From the NCBI RefSeq assembly GCF_009617895.1, contig NZ_BLAW01000001.1, forward strand, positions 3,339,001 to 3,403,000: a stretch of 64,000 nucleotides of DNA. The letters are read 5' to 3'. The stretch comes from Prolixibacter sp. SD074. GTDB lineage: Bacteria; Bacteroidota; Bacteroidia; Bacteroidales; Prolixibacteraceae. The translations under genes were made by a program, and so were the position numbers. The notes under the pieces were generated by a model, which saw nothing but the letters and a program-made list of their open reading frames with translations, ran no database searches and had not been told where the DNA came from. Position 1 is the first letter of the stretch, and each line of letters begins with the position of its first letter. This document shows, piece after piece, positions 18,153-27,543 of the stretch.

Positions 18153-20627
18153 ATGAAGAAAATTTCCCGTAAAGCAGGATTACCCTACGTGGTCGCAATT
18201 CTGTTATTTTTTGTTCTGTCTCTGATTTATTTTTCGCCGGCAATCGAAGGCCAAAAGCTTGCCCAGCACGACAATTTCACCTACAAGGGAATGTCAAAAG
18301 AAATCAGGGATTATAACCGTTCGCACGATGATGTGGCTCTATGGACGAACAGTATGTTTGGAGGAATGCCTTCCTATTTGGTTGCCCTGCCCATCACGAA
18401 AACTATTTTCTCGCCATTGCATAAAGTAGTGACGCTTTTTAATCTGAATCCGTTCTATTTCCTTTTTCTCTATTTTGTCGGATTTTACATTGCTCTCTTG
18501 CTATTTGGCGTTGATCCATGGCTTGGAATAATTGGGGCCATTGCCTTCGGATTTTCCTCGTACGACATCATCATCATAGCGGCGGGGCATAACAGTAAGG
18601 CCATTGCCATCGGTTATATGGCGCCGATTATTGGCGGTTTATACTATGCTTTTCGAAAGAACCGTTGGGGCGGGGGCCTGATTATGGCAATTTTTCTCGG
18701 ACTGCAAATCTTTGCCAGTCACTTACAGATAACCTATTACACGCTATTACTCGTCCTGGTGTTTGGTATTACCGGATTAGTTATGGCTATTCGGAGGAAG
18801 CAGCTCGTTCCGTTTGCCAAAACGGCCGGGGTGCTTGCATTCCTTGCCTTGCTGGCTGTTGGTGCCAATATGACCCGTTTATGGACGACCTATGAGTATG
18901 GAAAATTTTCCATCCGTGGGAAATCGGAATTAACGAATGATCAGCATAATAAAACATCCGGGTTGGATAAGGATTATGCCACCGCGTGGAGTTACGGAAA
19001 GGCCGAGACCTTTACCCTGATGATTCCGAATTTCAACGGAGGCTCGTCGACCGGAGGTTTCGATACGAACTCGAAGACCTATCAAACATTGCGGGAGAAC
19101 AATGTCCCCAATTCCCGGCAAATTGTAAAACAGCTTCCCGGTTACTGGGGCCCGCAACCGTTTACTTCCGGGCCGGTCTATGTCGGGGCCATTATCTGTT
19201 TCCTCTTCGTTCTCGGTTTAATTTTGGTAAAAGGGCCGCTGAAATGGTGGCTGGTTGTGGCGACTGTTCTCTCGATTACCCTGGCCTGGGGAAAGAATTT
19301 CATGCCGCTGACCGATTTCTTCCTGGACCATGTTCCCGGTTACAATAAGTTCCGGACCGTGTCGATGATTTTAGTGATTGCCGGTTTCACGATTCCGTTG
19401 CTCGGATTTTTGGCGTTGAAGAAGTTGTTGAGCGGAGACGTGAGCAAAAAAGAGTGGCTCTACGCTGTCAAATGGGCCTTCGGCATCACAGCCGGATTTT
19501 CCCTGCTGTTTGCTTTAATTCCCGGTCTGGCCGGGACCTTCACAGGACCGCAGGATGCACAACTGCCAGGTTGGTTACTGGAGTCGCTTCAGGAGGATCG
19601 GCGAGCCATGCTGCGCAGTGATGCCTTTCGGTCATTGATTTTTATTGTACTTTTTGCTGCCGTGCTTTGGGGAACCTATGAGAAGAAAATAACCAGGCGA
19701 AATGGCCTGGTACTGATGGGCGTTCTTATTCTGGTCGATTTCTGGGGCGTCGATCGCCGTTACCTGAACAAGGATAATTTTGTGACCCCTCGTCAGGCGA
19801 AACAACAGTTTACTGAAACAACAGCCGATAAAGCAATTCTCAAAGACAAAGATCCGGATTACCGGGTACTGAATATGACGGTGAGCACCTTCAATGATGC
19901 CACTACCTCGTATTATTTTAAATCCATTGGAGGTTATCACGGGGCCAAAATGCGCCGTTACCAGGAACTGATTGAATACCATCTTCAGCACGAAATGCAA
20001 ACATTGGGCAGCCGACTGAAAGCGATGAAAAGCAACAATGACATGGATTCGTTATTCGTGGGCTTGAATTCCATTAACATGATGAATACCAGATATGTGA
20101 TTGTCAATCCGAATGGCGCGCCACTTAGAAACCCATTGGCGCTTGGGGACGCGTGGCTGGTAAAAGGTTTCCGTATGGTGAATAATGCCGATCAGGAGAT
20201 TGCGGCTTTAAATATGATCAATCCGGCTGACCAGGCAGTCATCGACAAACGGTTTGCACCGGAAGTGAAGAATGTTCAGATACAATATGATCCAAATGCG
20301 CAGCTGAAGTTAACTTCCTATTCACCCAATGAGATAGATTATCACTACAAAGGACAAGGAAATCAGATGGCGGTTTTCTCTGAAATTTATTACCCCAAAG
20401 GGTGGAATGTTTACATCGATGGTAAGAAAGTGCCCTATTTCCGCACCGATTATGTTTTAAGAGGAATGGTATTGCCTGCAGGTGATTATGATATTCAATT
20501 CAAATTCCAGCCGGTTTCCTATCGTTTGGGTAACACTATTTCGATGGCCAGTTCAGCCATTCTCCTTCTTTTGTTGTTAGGTATGGGAGTGAGAGAATTC
20601 GTCCGGAGAAAGCAGGCAAACGCATAA
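18153..20627 (+). CDS. YfhO family membrane protein
   Basis: An 824-residue membrane protein. One segment lies at residues 10-30, several follow to about residue 530, then comes a soluble C-terminal part (about 540-790) and a last helix near 795-812. YFSPAIEGQKLAQHDN, ALWTNSMFGGMPSYL and ASHLQITYYTLLL are typical of YfhO proteins, GT-C-like membrane proteins that in Gram-positives assist glycosylation of cell-wall polymers. In Bacteroidota the substrate is unknown. The C-terminal soluble part contains VFSEIYYPKGWNVYIDGKKVP, conserved in the family. Its position beside the polysaccharide locus suggests envelope glycan decoration, which is inference. Confidence 0.88.
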   Translation: MKKISRKAGLPYVVAILLFFVLSLIYFSPAIEGQKLAQHDNFTYKGMSKEIRDYNRSHDDVALWTNSMFGGMPSYLVALPITKTIFSPLHKVVTLFNLNPFYFLFLYFVGFYIALLLFGVDPWLGIIGAIAFGFSSYDIIIIAAGHNSKAIAIGYMAPIIGGLYYAFRKNRWGGGLIMAIFLGLQIFASHLQITYYTLLLVLVFGITGLVMAIRRKQLVPFAKTAGVLAFLALLAVGANMTRLWTTYEYGKFSIRGKSELTNDQHNKTSGLDKDYATAWSYGKAETFTLMIPNFNGGSSTGGFDTNSKTYQTLRENNVPNSRQIVKQLPGYWGPQPFTSGPVYVGAIICFLFVLGLILVKGPLKWWLVVATVLSITLAWGKNFMPLTDFFLDHVPGYNKFRTVSMILVIAGFTIPLLGFLALKKLLSGDVSKKEWLYAVKWAFGITAGFSLLFALIPGLAGTFTGPQDAQLPGWLLESLQEDRRAMLRSDAFRSLIFIVLFAAVLWGTYEKKITRRNGLVLMGVLILVDFWGVDRRYLNKDNFVTPRQAKQQFTETTADKAILKDKDPDYRVLNMTVSTFNDATTSYYFKSIGGYHGAKMRRYQELIEYHLQHEMQTLGSRLKAMKSNNDMDSLFVGLNSINMMNTRYVIVNPNGAPLRNPLALGDAWLVKGFRMVNNADQEIAALNMINPADQAVIDKRFAPEVKNVQIQYDPNAQLKLTSYSPNEIDYHYKGQGNQMAVFSEIYYPKGWNVYIDGKKVPYFRTDYVLRGMVLPAGDYDIQFKFQPVSYRLGNTISMASSAILLLLLLGMGVREFVRRKQANA

Positions 20628-20653
20628 AATAATTTTGAGCAGGGGGATAGAGT

Positions 20654-21532
20654 ATGTCAAAAAGAAAGCCCAAAAGACTTAAACGGCGATTATTCAGTTC
20701 GTATTTTACCACAACATTGAGTATTGCCATAGTCCTTTTTCTGTTTGGACTAATGGGACTGTTGTTGTTGAATGCTAAACGGTTGTCCGATTATGTAAAG
20801 GAAAATATCGGGGTAACCCTGATTTTGAATGACAATGCACGTGACGTGGATGTGATTCGTCTTCAGAAAAAACTCGATGCGACCGATTACATCAAATCGA
20901 CACGTTTTGTTGATAAAGCCACGGCGGCAAAAGAGCTGAAGAAAGAGCTGGGCGAAGATTTTGTCGACTTTTTGGGATACAATCCGTTGCTTTCGTCCAT
21001 TGATGTGAAAGTGTATGCCAGTTATGCCAATCCCGACAGCCTGGCCTTGCTCGAAAAGAAATTTCTGGAATATCCCGAGGTGAACGAGGTGCATTACCAG
21101 CGAAATTTGGTGAGACAGCTCAACCGGAACGTGAATAAATTAAGTGTCATGCTTGCCGTGCTCAGCCTGCTGATGTTGGTCATTTTTGTGGCGCTCATTA
21201 ACAATGCCATTCGGTTGTCGATCTACTCCCGGAGGTTTCTTATCAATACCATGCAACTTATCGGGGCCACGCGCGGATTTATCCGAAGGCCCTTCATGTC
21301 GAAAGGTGTTTTGCATGGCATTTATGGCGCCATTATCGCTTCTATCATGTTGTTGGGATTGGTATTCTCGTACCAGAAAGAATTAAAAGCGGTGATTGAT
21401 TTTCAGAACATGGAAACCATGGGCATCCTGTTGGGACTTGTGTTCGTGCTGGGTATTCTGATTTCGGGGGTATCAACTTTTTTTGCCGTTAACAAATTTT
21501 TACGGTTGAAATTTGATGAACTTTTTTATTGA
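20654..21532 (+). CDS. ftsX: Cell division permease-like protein FtsX
   Basis: A 292-residue FtsX. The N-terminal helix lies around residues 18-40, followed by a periplasmic domain (about 45-155) with the typical YVKENIGVTLILNDNA and VDKATAAKELKKELGEDFVDFLGYNPL. Three more helices follow, with the family's RLSIYSRRFLINTMQLIGATRGFIRRPF loop. With FtsE (not in the window) it forms an ABC-like complex that controls peptidoglycan hydrolysis at the septum. It begins the conserved Bacteroidota order ftsX-DUF3098-truB-queA. Confidence 0.93.
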   Translation: MSKRKPKRLKRRLFSSYFTTTLSIAIVLFLFGLMGLLLLNAKRLSDYVKENIGVTLILNDNARDVDVIRLQKKLDATDYIKSTRFVDKATAAKELKKELGEDFVDFLGYNPLLSSIDVKVYASYANPDSLALLEKKFLEYPEVNEVHYQRNLVRQLNRNVNKLSVMLAVLSLLMLVIFVALINNAIRLSIYSRRFLINTMQLIGATRGFIRRPFMSKGVLHGIYGAIIASIMLLGLVFSYQKELKAVIDFQNMETMGILLGLVFVLGILISGVSTFFAVNKFLRLKFDELFY

Positions 21533-21565
21533 TATTACTTTTGCCTTTTAGTAAAATTCGATACA

Positions 21566-21829
21566 ATGGCCAACAATTCGGAAAAATTAAAGAATCAGGG
21601 CTTTGCCTTGGGACGACAAAACTATCGCCTGCTTGTCATAGGTTTTCTGATCATCATGATGGGATTTGTCCTGATGGTCGGTGGGAAGAGCGACGATCCC
21701 AACGTGTTCAATCCCGACCAGATATTCAGCTTTCGCCGGATAACACTCGCTCCCATGGTGGCGCTCTTTGGATTTCTTTTTGAAATTTATGCCATCATGA
21801 AGAAGTCGAAAACCGAAGAAGAGGCTTAA
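21566..21829 (+). CDS. DUF3098 small membrane protein
   Basis: An 87-residue protein with two predicted membrane helices (about residues 20-40 and 60-78) separated by VGGKSDDPNVFNPDQIFSFRRITLAP, the conserved core of DUF3098. This family is nearly always encoded directly after ftsX in Bacteroidota. Function unknown. It starts 33 bases after the ftsX stop. Confidence 0.88.
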   Translation: MANNSEKLKNQGFALGRQNYRLLVIGFLIIMMGFVLMVGGKSDDPNVFNPDQIFSFRRITLAPMVALFGFLFEIYAIMKKSKTEEEA

Positions 21830-22109
21830 TCATATTTATAAGGCAGAAGCGGGGGTTATTGCTGTTCGTTGCTGCCTTTTTTCGCTGGTTCCGGTAAATA
21901 TCCCGAAAACACTTTTGTGTAAACGGGTATTGCCGGAAGTTTTTTCAATAGATATAACTGTCGGCAAAGCGCGTTAAGGTATCGCGATTTCGCATTTATA
22001 ACTTTATTTTGCATGCGATTATGCAGTTTTTGAGATAATTGCTATTTTTGTCGGCTGATATTCAGTAAATTATTGTTAAGTCCGGCGTTTTTTGTGAAGT
22101 AAACCGAAC
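21830..22109. other. Intergenic gap where uppP is usually found
   Basis: This 280-base stretch between DUF3098 and truB has stops in all frames and no gene-like segment. In many Bacteroidota an undecaprenyl-diphosphatase gene (uppP) sits here. A candidate promoter box for truB is at 22043. Confidence 0.5.
22043..22050 (+). promoter_or_regulatory. Candidate -7 box (TATTTTTG) of truB-queA
   Basis: TATTTTTG fits TAnnTTTG and lies 59 bases before the truB start. It suggests that truB and queA can be transcribed independently of ftsX. No good -33 box is seen. Confidence 0.4.
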
Positions 22110-22829
22110 ATGGCTGAAGAGGCGAAAGTATTTGATTTTAAGGGGGGAGAAATTCTTGTTTTTGATAAACCACTCGAATGGACATCGTTCGATTTGGTGC
22201 AAAAAGTCAGGAATAACCTTTGCCGGAAAATGCATATAAAAAAGTTGAAAGTGGGGCATGCCGGAACGCTTGATCCCATGGCAACGGGAGTTATGGTGCT
22301 ATGTACCGGAAAGGCCACCAAAAGAATTGAAGAGCTGCAGGCGGGGGAGAAGGAGTACATTGCAACGCTGAAGCTGGGGGCCACTACCCCTTCGTTCGAT
22401 CGGGAAACAAATGAAGATGCCACGTTTGATACCGGGCACATTACGGAAGAATTATTCAGGGAAACCGTGCAGAAGTTTATCGGGACCATAGCACAGGTCC
22501 CACCTGAATACTCGGCAGTAAAAGTTGAAGGTCAGCGGGCTTACGAGTTGGCGAGGAAAGGACAAACGGTTGAACTGAAACCGAAAATTCTTGTTGTAAA
22601 GGAGATCGACGTATTGCAGTTTGCTATGCCCGAAGCCAAACTTCGCATTGTATGCGGAAAAGGTACGTACATCAGGGCGCTGGCGAGGGATATTGGTCAG
22701 GCACTGAACTGCGGGGCTTACCTGACCGGCTTACAGCGTACCCGCGTGGGTGATTTTAAGCTGGGAAACGCGAAACAAATTGACGAGTTCCTCGAATCGT
22801 TGAAAGATATGGCAATAGCCGAAGAGTAG
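22110..22829 (+). CDS. truB: tRNA pseudouridine-55 synthase TruB
   Basis: A 239-residue enzyme that converts U55 in the T loop of tRNAs to pseudouridine. The catalytic motif KVGHAGTLDPMATGVMVLC carries the nucleophilic aspartate. Other marks are FDKPLEWTSFDLV near the start, PPEYSAVKVEGQRAYELAR and CGKGTYIRALARDIG. Length is typical for Bacteroidota TruB without a C-terminal PUA extension. It is followed after 45 bases by queA. Confidence 0.96.
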   Translation: MAEEAKVFDFKGGEILVFDKPLEWTSFDLVQKVRNNLCRKMHIKKLKVGHAGTLDPMATGVMVLCTGKATKRIEELQAGEKEYIATLKLGATTPSFDRETNEDATFDTGHITEELFRETVQKFIGTIAQVPPEYSAVKVEGQRAYELARKGQTVELKPKILVVKEIDVLQFAMPEAKLRIVCGKGTYIRALARDIGQALNCGAYLTGLQRTRVGDFKLGNAKQIDEFLESLKDMAIAEE

Positions 22830-22874
22830 AACTGGAAAAAGGTTCATCAAATTCCACATAAATTGTAATCTTCC

Positions 22875-23924
22875 ATGAAGTTATCAAAATTTAAGTACAA
22901 TCTTCCTGAAAATCTGATTGCATTGCATCCGGCGCCAAACCGTGATGAATCTCGGATGATGGTTCTGCATCGTGAAACCGGAGAGATCGAGCATAAAACT
23001 TTCAAAGATATTATCGATTATTTCGAAAATGAAGATGTAATGGTATTCAACAATACCAAGGTTTTCCCGGCAAGGTTGTATGGTAATAAAGAGAAGACAG
23101 GCGCGAAAATCGAAGTATTTTTGCTTCGCGAACTGAACCGTGAGCAGCGTTTATGGGATGTGCTGGTTGACCCGGCACGTAAAATCCGTATCGGGAACAA
23201 ATTGTATTTTGGCGATGACGACCTGTTGGTGGCCGAAGTTATTGACAATACCACTTCCCGCGGGCGTACCCTCCGCTTTCTGTTCGACGGTCCGTACGAA
23301 GAGTTTAAAAAGACCCTTTACAGTTTGGGTCAAACGCCGCTTCCCAAGTTCATCGACCGGCCGGTTGAAGAGGCTGATGCCGAACGGTATCAAACCATCT
23401 TTGCCAAGCACGAAGGAGCTGTTGCCGCACCAACTGCCGGCCTGCACTTCAGTCGTGAATTGCTGAAGCGGCTGGAGATTAAAGGTGTCGATTTTGCCGA
23501 GATTACACTGCATGTAGGTTTGGGTAACTTCCGTAGCGTCGATGTGGAAGATTTGACCAAGCACAAAATGGATTCAGAGCAAATTTGGATCAACGATAAA
23601 GCAACGAAACAGGTGAATGGTGCGAAAAAATCGAAGCACCGGGTTTGTGCCGTAGGTACGACTGTGATGCGGACACTCGAAAGCTCGGTGTCGACCATGG
23701 GTACCTTGAAACCGTTCGAAGGTTGGACGAACAAGTTCATCTTTCCGCCTTACGAATTTAGTGTTGCCGATTCGATGGTTTCGAATTTTCATCTGCCGCT
23801 TTCCACCTTGTTAATGATGGTAGCTGCATTCGGTGGTTACGATACGGTGATGAATGCCTATCAGGTGGCCATTAAAGAGAAATATCGCTTCGGGACTTAT
23901 GGAGATGCCATGTTGATCATTTGA
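22875..23924 (+). CDS. queA: S-adenosylmethionine:tRNA ribosyltransferase-isomerase QueA
   Basis: A 349-residue enzyme that transfers and isomerises the ribosyl part of SAM onto preQ1 in tRNA, giving epoxyqueuosine. Family marks are the start [67 protein letters not shown] and [18 protein letters not shown]. It makes queuosine in the wobble position of tRNAs that read NAY/NAU-type codons, which include tRNA-Asn. A tRNA-Asn gene lies elsewhere in this window, without any suggested link. Confidence 0.97.
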   Translation: MKLSKFKYNLPENLIALHPAPNRDESRMMVLHRETGEIEHKTFKDIIDYFENEDVMVFNNTKVFPARLYGNKEKTGAKIEVFLLRELNREQRLWDVLVDPARKIRIGNKLYFGDDDLLVAEVIDNTTSRGRTLRFLFDGPYEEFKKTLYSLGQTPLPKFIDRPVEEADAERYQTIFAKHEGAVAAPTAGLHFSRELLKRLEIKGVDFAEITLHVGLGNFRSVDVEDLTKHKMDSEQIWINDKATKQVNGAKKSKHRVCAVGTTVMRTLESSVSTMGTLKPFEGWTNKFIFPPYEFSVADSMVSNFHLPLSTLLMMVAAFGGYDTVMNAYQVAIKEKYRFGTYGDAMLII

Positions 23925-23950
23925 TCGAAAATAGATATTTAAAAGCAAAT

Positions 23951-23990
23951 AAAAAGAGGATGTCAGTTACGGCATTCTCTTTTTATTTTT
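23951..23990. terminator. Bidirectional terminator between queA and the GH92 gene
   Basis: AAAAAGAGGATG pairs with CATTCTCTTTTT (one G-T pair) around the loop TCAGTTACGG. A/T runs flank it on both sides. It lies between the convergent queA and GH92 genes and can end both transcripts. Confidence 0.8.
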
Positions 23991-24006
23991 TATCTAAAGT
24001 CTAATA

Positions 24007-26310
24007 TTATTTCTCATCTGAAAAAGAATAGGGAAACGATTCAGGTTGTGTCCCCCGTGTTTTATTGGGCTGATTTCCCATTTCAAATCGGAGTTCCCCG
24101 CCTTTTTCAATCGCTTCGTGGGTCACGTAATTTTTATCATACGTTTTGCCATTCAGCGATGCTTTTTCGATGTAAACATTCTTGTGATTGTTGTTATCGG
24201 CCACTACCGTGAAGGTGTTCCCGTTTTCCAGTTTCAGGGTTACCTTCTTAAATAGCGGCGAACCGAGCACATACTGGTTGCTTCCCGGCGCTACCGGATA
24301 AAATCCAATGGCCGAAAATACATACCACGCCGATGTCTGCCCGTTGTCCTCATCACCGCACAAACCGTCGGGATTGGGTGTGTAAAGCTTGTCCATCACA
24401 TCGCGCACGTGCATTTGCGCTTTCCACGGTTGTCCCAGGTAGTTGTACAGGTAAATGGCATGCTGGATGGGCTGGTTTCCGTGTGCATACTGGCCCATAT
24501 TGGCAATCAGCATTTCGGTGATTTCGTGAATCTGAATACCGTAATACGAATCATCGAACGTTGGCCGTGTAGTGAATACTTCATCCAGGCGTTTGGCCAT
24601 CTTGTCGCGGCTACCAAAGAGTTTTGCCAAACCGGCCGGGTCCTGGAACACCGACCAGGTGTAATGCCAGCTGCATCCTTCGGTAAAGGCATCGCCCCAT
24701 TTATCGGGACGGAAAGGCGACTGGAATGTTCCGTCTTCGTTCCGGCCCCGCATGAAATCCACCGACGGGTCGAATACGTTTTTATAGTTCATGGCCCGCT
24801 GAGCAAACAGCTTTATCTCCTTCTTCGGACGGTCAAGCGCATTGGCAAGGCGCCAGATACACCAGTCGTCGTAAGCATACTCCAGTGTGCGGGCAGCATT
24901 TTCATTGATGCCGACATTGTAAGGAATATAGCCCAGTTTGTTGTAATAATCGGCGCCGTAGCGACCAACCGAATGTACCGGTCCAACCCCTTTCGTGTTT
25001 TTCAGGATGGCATCATACAGTGTGTTGATGTCGAATCCCCGAATACCCTTCATGTATGCATCCGCGATAATCGAAGCCGAATTGGAACCAATCATACAAT
25101 CACGGTGCCCCGGACTGGCCCATTCGGGTAGCCAGCCACTTTCTTTGTAAGTATTGACCAGGCCCTGCATTACCTGCGAATCATGTTCCGGAAACATCAG
25201 GGTGAAGAATGGGAAAACGGCCCGGAAGGTATCCCAGAATCCGTTGTCGGTGAACATGTAGCCTTTCTCTACTTTTCCGTTGTACGGACTGTAATGCACA
25301 ATCTCGTTGTTGGCATTCAGCTCGAAAAACTTGCGCGGGAACAACATGGTCCGGTACAGCGCCGTGTAAAACGTGCGGTACTGGTCAACCGTGCCGCCTT
25401 CCACGCGGATGCGGTTCAGTTGTTTGTTCCAGGTTTGGTAGGCTTTTTCTTTTACCTGGTCGAACGAATCGTTACCAATTTCCCGTTTCAGATTCAGTTC
25501 GGCCTGTTCCGGGCTGATGAAACTCGAAGCTACTTTGGCGTTTACCTGTTCGCCTTTTGTCGTTTTAAACGTAATAACAGCGCCCACATGTTTCCCTTCG
25601 GCTTCGGTTGAGCCCGACGAAAGCTTCGTATTGTCTTTCCATGTTCCGGCTACGGTAAACGGTTTGTCGAAATAAATCACGAAATAGTTGTGGAAATTAT
25701 CCGGTACGCTGCCGTGGTTATTCCGGCAATAGCCGATGATTTTCCGCTCTTGCGGAATAATCTTCACCATCGAGCCCATGTCGAAGGCGTCAATCAGCAC
25801 GCGCGACGAGTCGGATTGCGGGAACGTAAAACGAAAACGGGCAGCCCGATCGGTTGGTGTGATTTCGGCCACCACGTCGTAGTCGGCCAAATAGGCCCGG
25901 TAATAATCAGGGCGGGCGATTTCCGCCTTGTGGGAAAACCACGATGCACGTTTGGCCCCGTCGATGATCACTTTTCCCGTTTCCGGGAAGATGGAGAAAG
26001 CCGCGTAATCGTTAATCCACGGACTTGGTTGGTGCGTTTGCCTGAAGCCCCGGATTTTCTTGGCCTGGTACGTGTAGCTCCAGCCGTCGCCCATTTTCCC
26101 GGTTTGCGGCGTCCAGAAATTCATTCCCCACGGAACGGCAATGGCCGGATAAGTGTTTCCGTTCGACAACGAGAAATCCGACTCGGTTCCCAGCAGGGGA
26201 CTGACATACTTGACCAGGTTATCACCCGGGGGCACATTTTGTGCCGTACTGACGGTTGTTTGCCCAAGCAAACCTGCAGCCAGCAGCAGACTAAAAATAA
26301 TTTTCTTCAC
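24007..26310 (-). CDS. GH92 family alpha-mannosidase, secreted
   Basis: A 767-residue protein with a Sec signal peptide (residues 1 to about 24, cleaved after STAQN or nearby). The body is a GH92 calcium-dependent exo-alpha-mannosidase: VSPLLGTESDFSLSNGNTYPAIAVPWGMNFWTPQTG opens the N-terminal domain in pieces, then GFRQTHQPSPWI, DTFRAVFPFFTLMFPE, EWASPGHRDCMIGSNSASI, EGCSWHYTW and the C-terminal GDEDNGQTSAWYVFSAIGFYP, whose acidic residues correspond to the catalytic base region. It removes alpha-linked mannose from glycans in the periplasm or outside. It appears to be a single-gene transcript rather than part of a polysaccharide-utilisation locus, since no SusC/D pair is near. Confidence 0.95.
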   Translation of the reverse strand: MKKIIFSLLLAAGLLGQTTVSTAQNVPPGDNLVKYVSPLLGTESDFSLSNGNTYPAIAVPWGMNFWTPQTGKMGDGWSYTYQAKKIRGFRQTHQPSPWINDYAAFSIFPETGKVIIDGAKRASWFSHKAEIARPDYYRAYLADYDVVAEITPTDRAARFRFTFPQSDSSRVLIDAFDMGSMVKIIPQERKIIGYCRNNHGSVPDNFHNYFVIYFDKPFTVAGTWKDNTKLSSGSTEAEGKHVGAVITFKTTKGEQVNAKVASSFISPEQAELNLKREIGNDSFDQVKEKAYQTWNKQLNRIRVEGGTVDQYRTFYTALYRTMLFPRKFFELNANNEIVHYSPYNGKVEKGYMFTDNGFWDTFRAVFPFFTLMFPEHDSQVMQGLVNTYKESGWLPEWASPGHRDCMIGSNSASIIADAYMKGIRGFDINTLYDAILKNTKGVGPVHSVGRYGADYYNKLGYIPYNVGINENAARTLEYAYDDWCIWRLANALDRPKKEIKLFAQRAMNYKNVFDPSVDFMRGRNEDGTFQSPFRPDKWGDAFTEGCSWHYTWSVFQDPAGLAKLFGSRDKMAKRLDEVFTTRPTFDDSYYGIQIHEITEMLIANMGQYAHGNQPIQHAIYLYNYLGQPWKAQMHVRDVMDKLYTPNPDGLCGDEDNGQTSAWYVFSAIGFYPVAPGSNQYVLGSPLFKKVTLKLENGNTFTVVADNNNHKNVYIEKASLNGKTYDKNYVTHEAIEKGGELRFEMGNQPNKTRGTQPESFPYSFSDEK

Positions 26311-26410
26311 GATTCTCTGAAATTTGGTTACGTTTTCAAAGATAAAAATTTAACGGAGGTACACGGGTAAAATGTGGTGAAATGCACGGTGATGGATACT
26401 TCGCAGGAAA

Positions 26411-26456
26411 AGAGAAAAGGCAAGCTGCCCGATCCGGGACCGGACGACTTGCCTTG
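26411..26456 (-). terminator. Terminator after the ABC permease gene
   Basis: AAGGCAAG and CTTGCCTT form the stem with a partly self-pairing GC-rich interior. On the minus strand the stem is followed by TTTTCTCTTTT. It closes the NEW3-ATPase-permease operon. Confidence 0.6.
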
Positions 26457-26502
26457 GGGCGTATCTTCTTCCCGGCAGGAAGAGGATACTAGCGGAACTT
26501 AA

Positions 26503-27543
26503 CTATCTGGAACGAATTTCTTTTCGCATAAAGAAAACGTATGAAAGTGCGAAACAAACTACCGTGATGGCGATAATGGCTGTCAGCTGCGGCCATACCA
26601 GCAGCAGGCTTTGTCCCAACGGAAGCGGCCCCGGTATGGTTCCGTGTACCTGTTCCATGGTGAGTGGTCCAAGGCTGCGCACCGATGGCATCAATAATGT
26701 TGTGGTGGCTTCACTGAACAGTTGGCTTGGTGACAGGCGCATCAAATCGAGAATGAAATTCCGGTGAGCGACCACGTATCGCTCCGGCGCCATTCCCGGG
26801 GGCATGGTCGCCCGGGCAATCAGCTTTACAATCAGGTTGTAGAAAATGCTGAAGAAGAGCCAGACCGAAATTCCCGCCAAAGCGGAAGTAGCAGCCTGCC
26901 GGAACCGGATCGAAAACAGGATCGACAAATTCAGCCACAAGGCCACATAGAAAATGCTGAGCACGATAAAAAACACGATGCGGAGAAACTCTTCGGGTGT
27001 GGGCGGGATACCGATGATGACCATGCCAAGCCCCATAACGAGGAATCCCAGTGCAAAGAACATCACACTGATGACCGTTATCGAGGCCATGAACTTGGCG
27101 TTGATCAGGTAATCGCGGTGAATGGGTTGTGCCATAACGCGGCTCAGCGTTCCCCTGTTCTGCTCCGAATTGATGGCGTCGAACCCGAGGCTGATGCCCA
27201 AAAGCGGCCCCAGGAAGCTGATGAAAACAAAGAACGGTGGCAGTGTTCCGTCGGAAATAGTGAACAGTTTCAGAAAGAAAAATGCATTGTCCGGGTCGCC
27301 GGGTTTGACCGCGTGACTGATGTTGGTCAATGCCGTGTACAGCGACCCGACACATGTCAGCACGATAATGCCAATCAGAATTTTGAAACGCCAGCTACGC
27401 ACTAAATCCGATATCTCTTTGTCGACAATCACCCGGAAGGGATGCATGGCCACCTCCCGGCGTGATGCAAGTCCCGGCGAATGGGCCAGCTTGCCGAACC
27501 ACGATTTTCCGGAGTGTTTTATCTGTTTTGCTATATCACTCAT
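26503..27543 (-). CDS. ABC-2 type transporter permease
   Basis: A 346-residue permease. I start it at ATG 27543 (MSDIAKQIKHSGKSWFG), which overlaps the ATPase gene by eight bases. A longer frame exists but runs deep into that gene. After a cytoplasmic N-terminus (VIVDKEISDLVRSWRFKIL), six membrane segments are visible. INSEQNRGTLSRVMAQPIHRDYLINAKF is the amphipathic coupling region typical of the NatB/NosY-like ABC-2 permeases. It should form a homodimer with the ATPase encoded upstream. The substrate is unknown. Confidence 0.88.
   Translation of the reverse strand: MSDIAKQIKHSGKSWFGKLAHSPGLASRREVAMHPFRVIVDKEISDLVRSWRFKILIGIIVLTCVGSLYTALTNISHAVKPGDPDNAFFFLKLFTISDGTLPPFFVFISFLGPLLGISLGFDAINSEQNRGTLSRVMAQPIHRDYLINAKFMASITVISVMFFALGFLVMGLGMVIIGIPPTPEEFLRIVFFIVLSIFYVALWLNLSILFSIRFRQAATSALAGISVWLFFSIFYNLIVKLIARATMPPGMAPERYVVAHRNFILDLMRLSPSQLFSEATTTLLMPSVRSLGPLTMEQVHGTIPGPLPLGQSLLLVWPQLTAIIAITVVCFALSYVFFMRKEIRSR

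Noticed and set aside
26311-26502. Additional gene in the gap between GH92 and the permease
   Set aside because: Only a terminator hairpin is seen.
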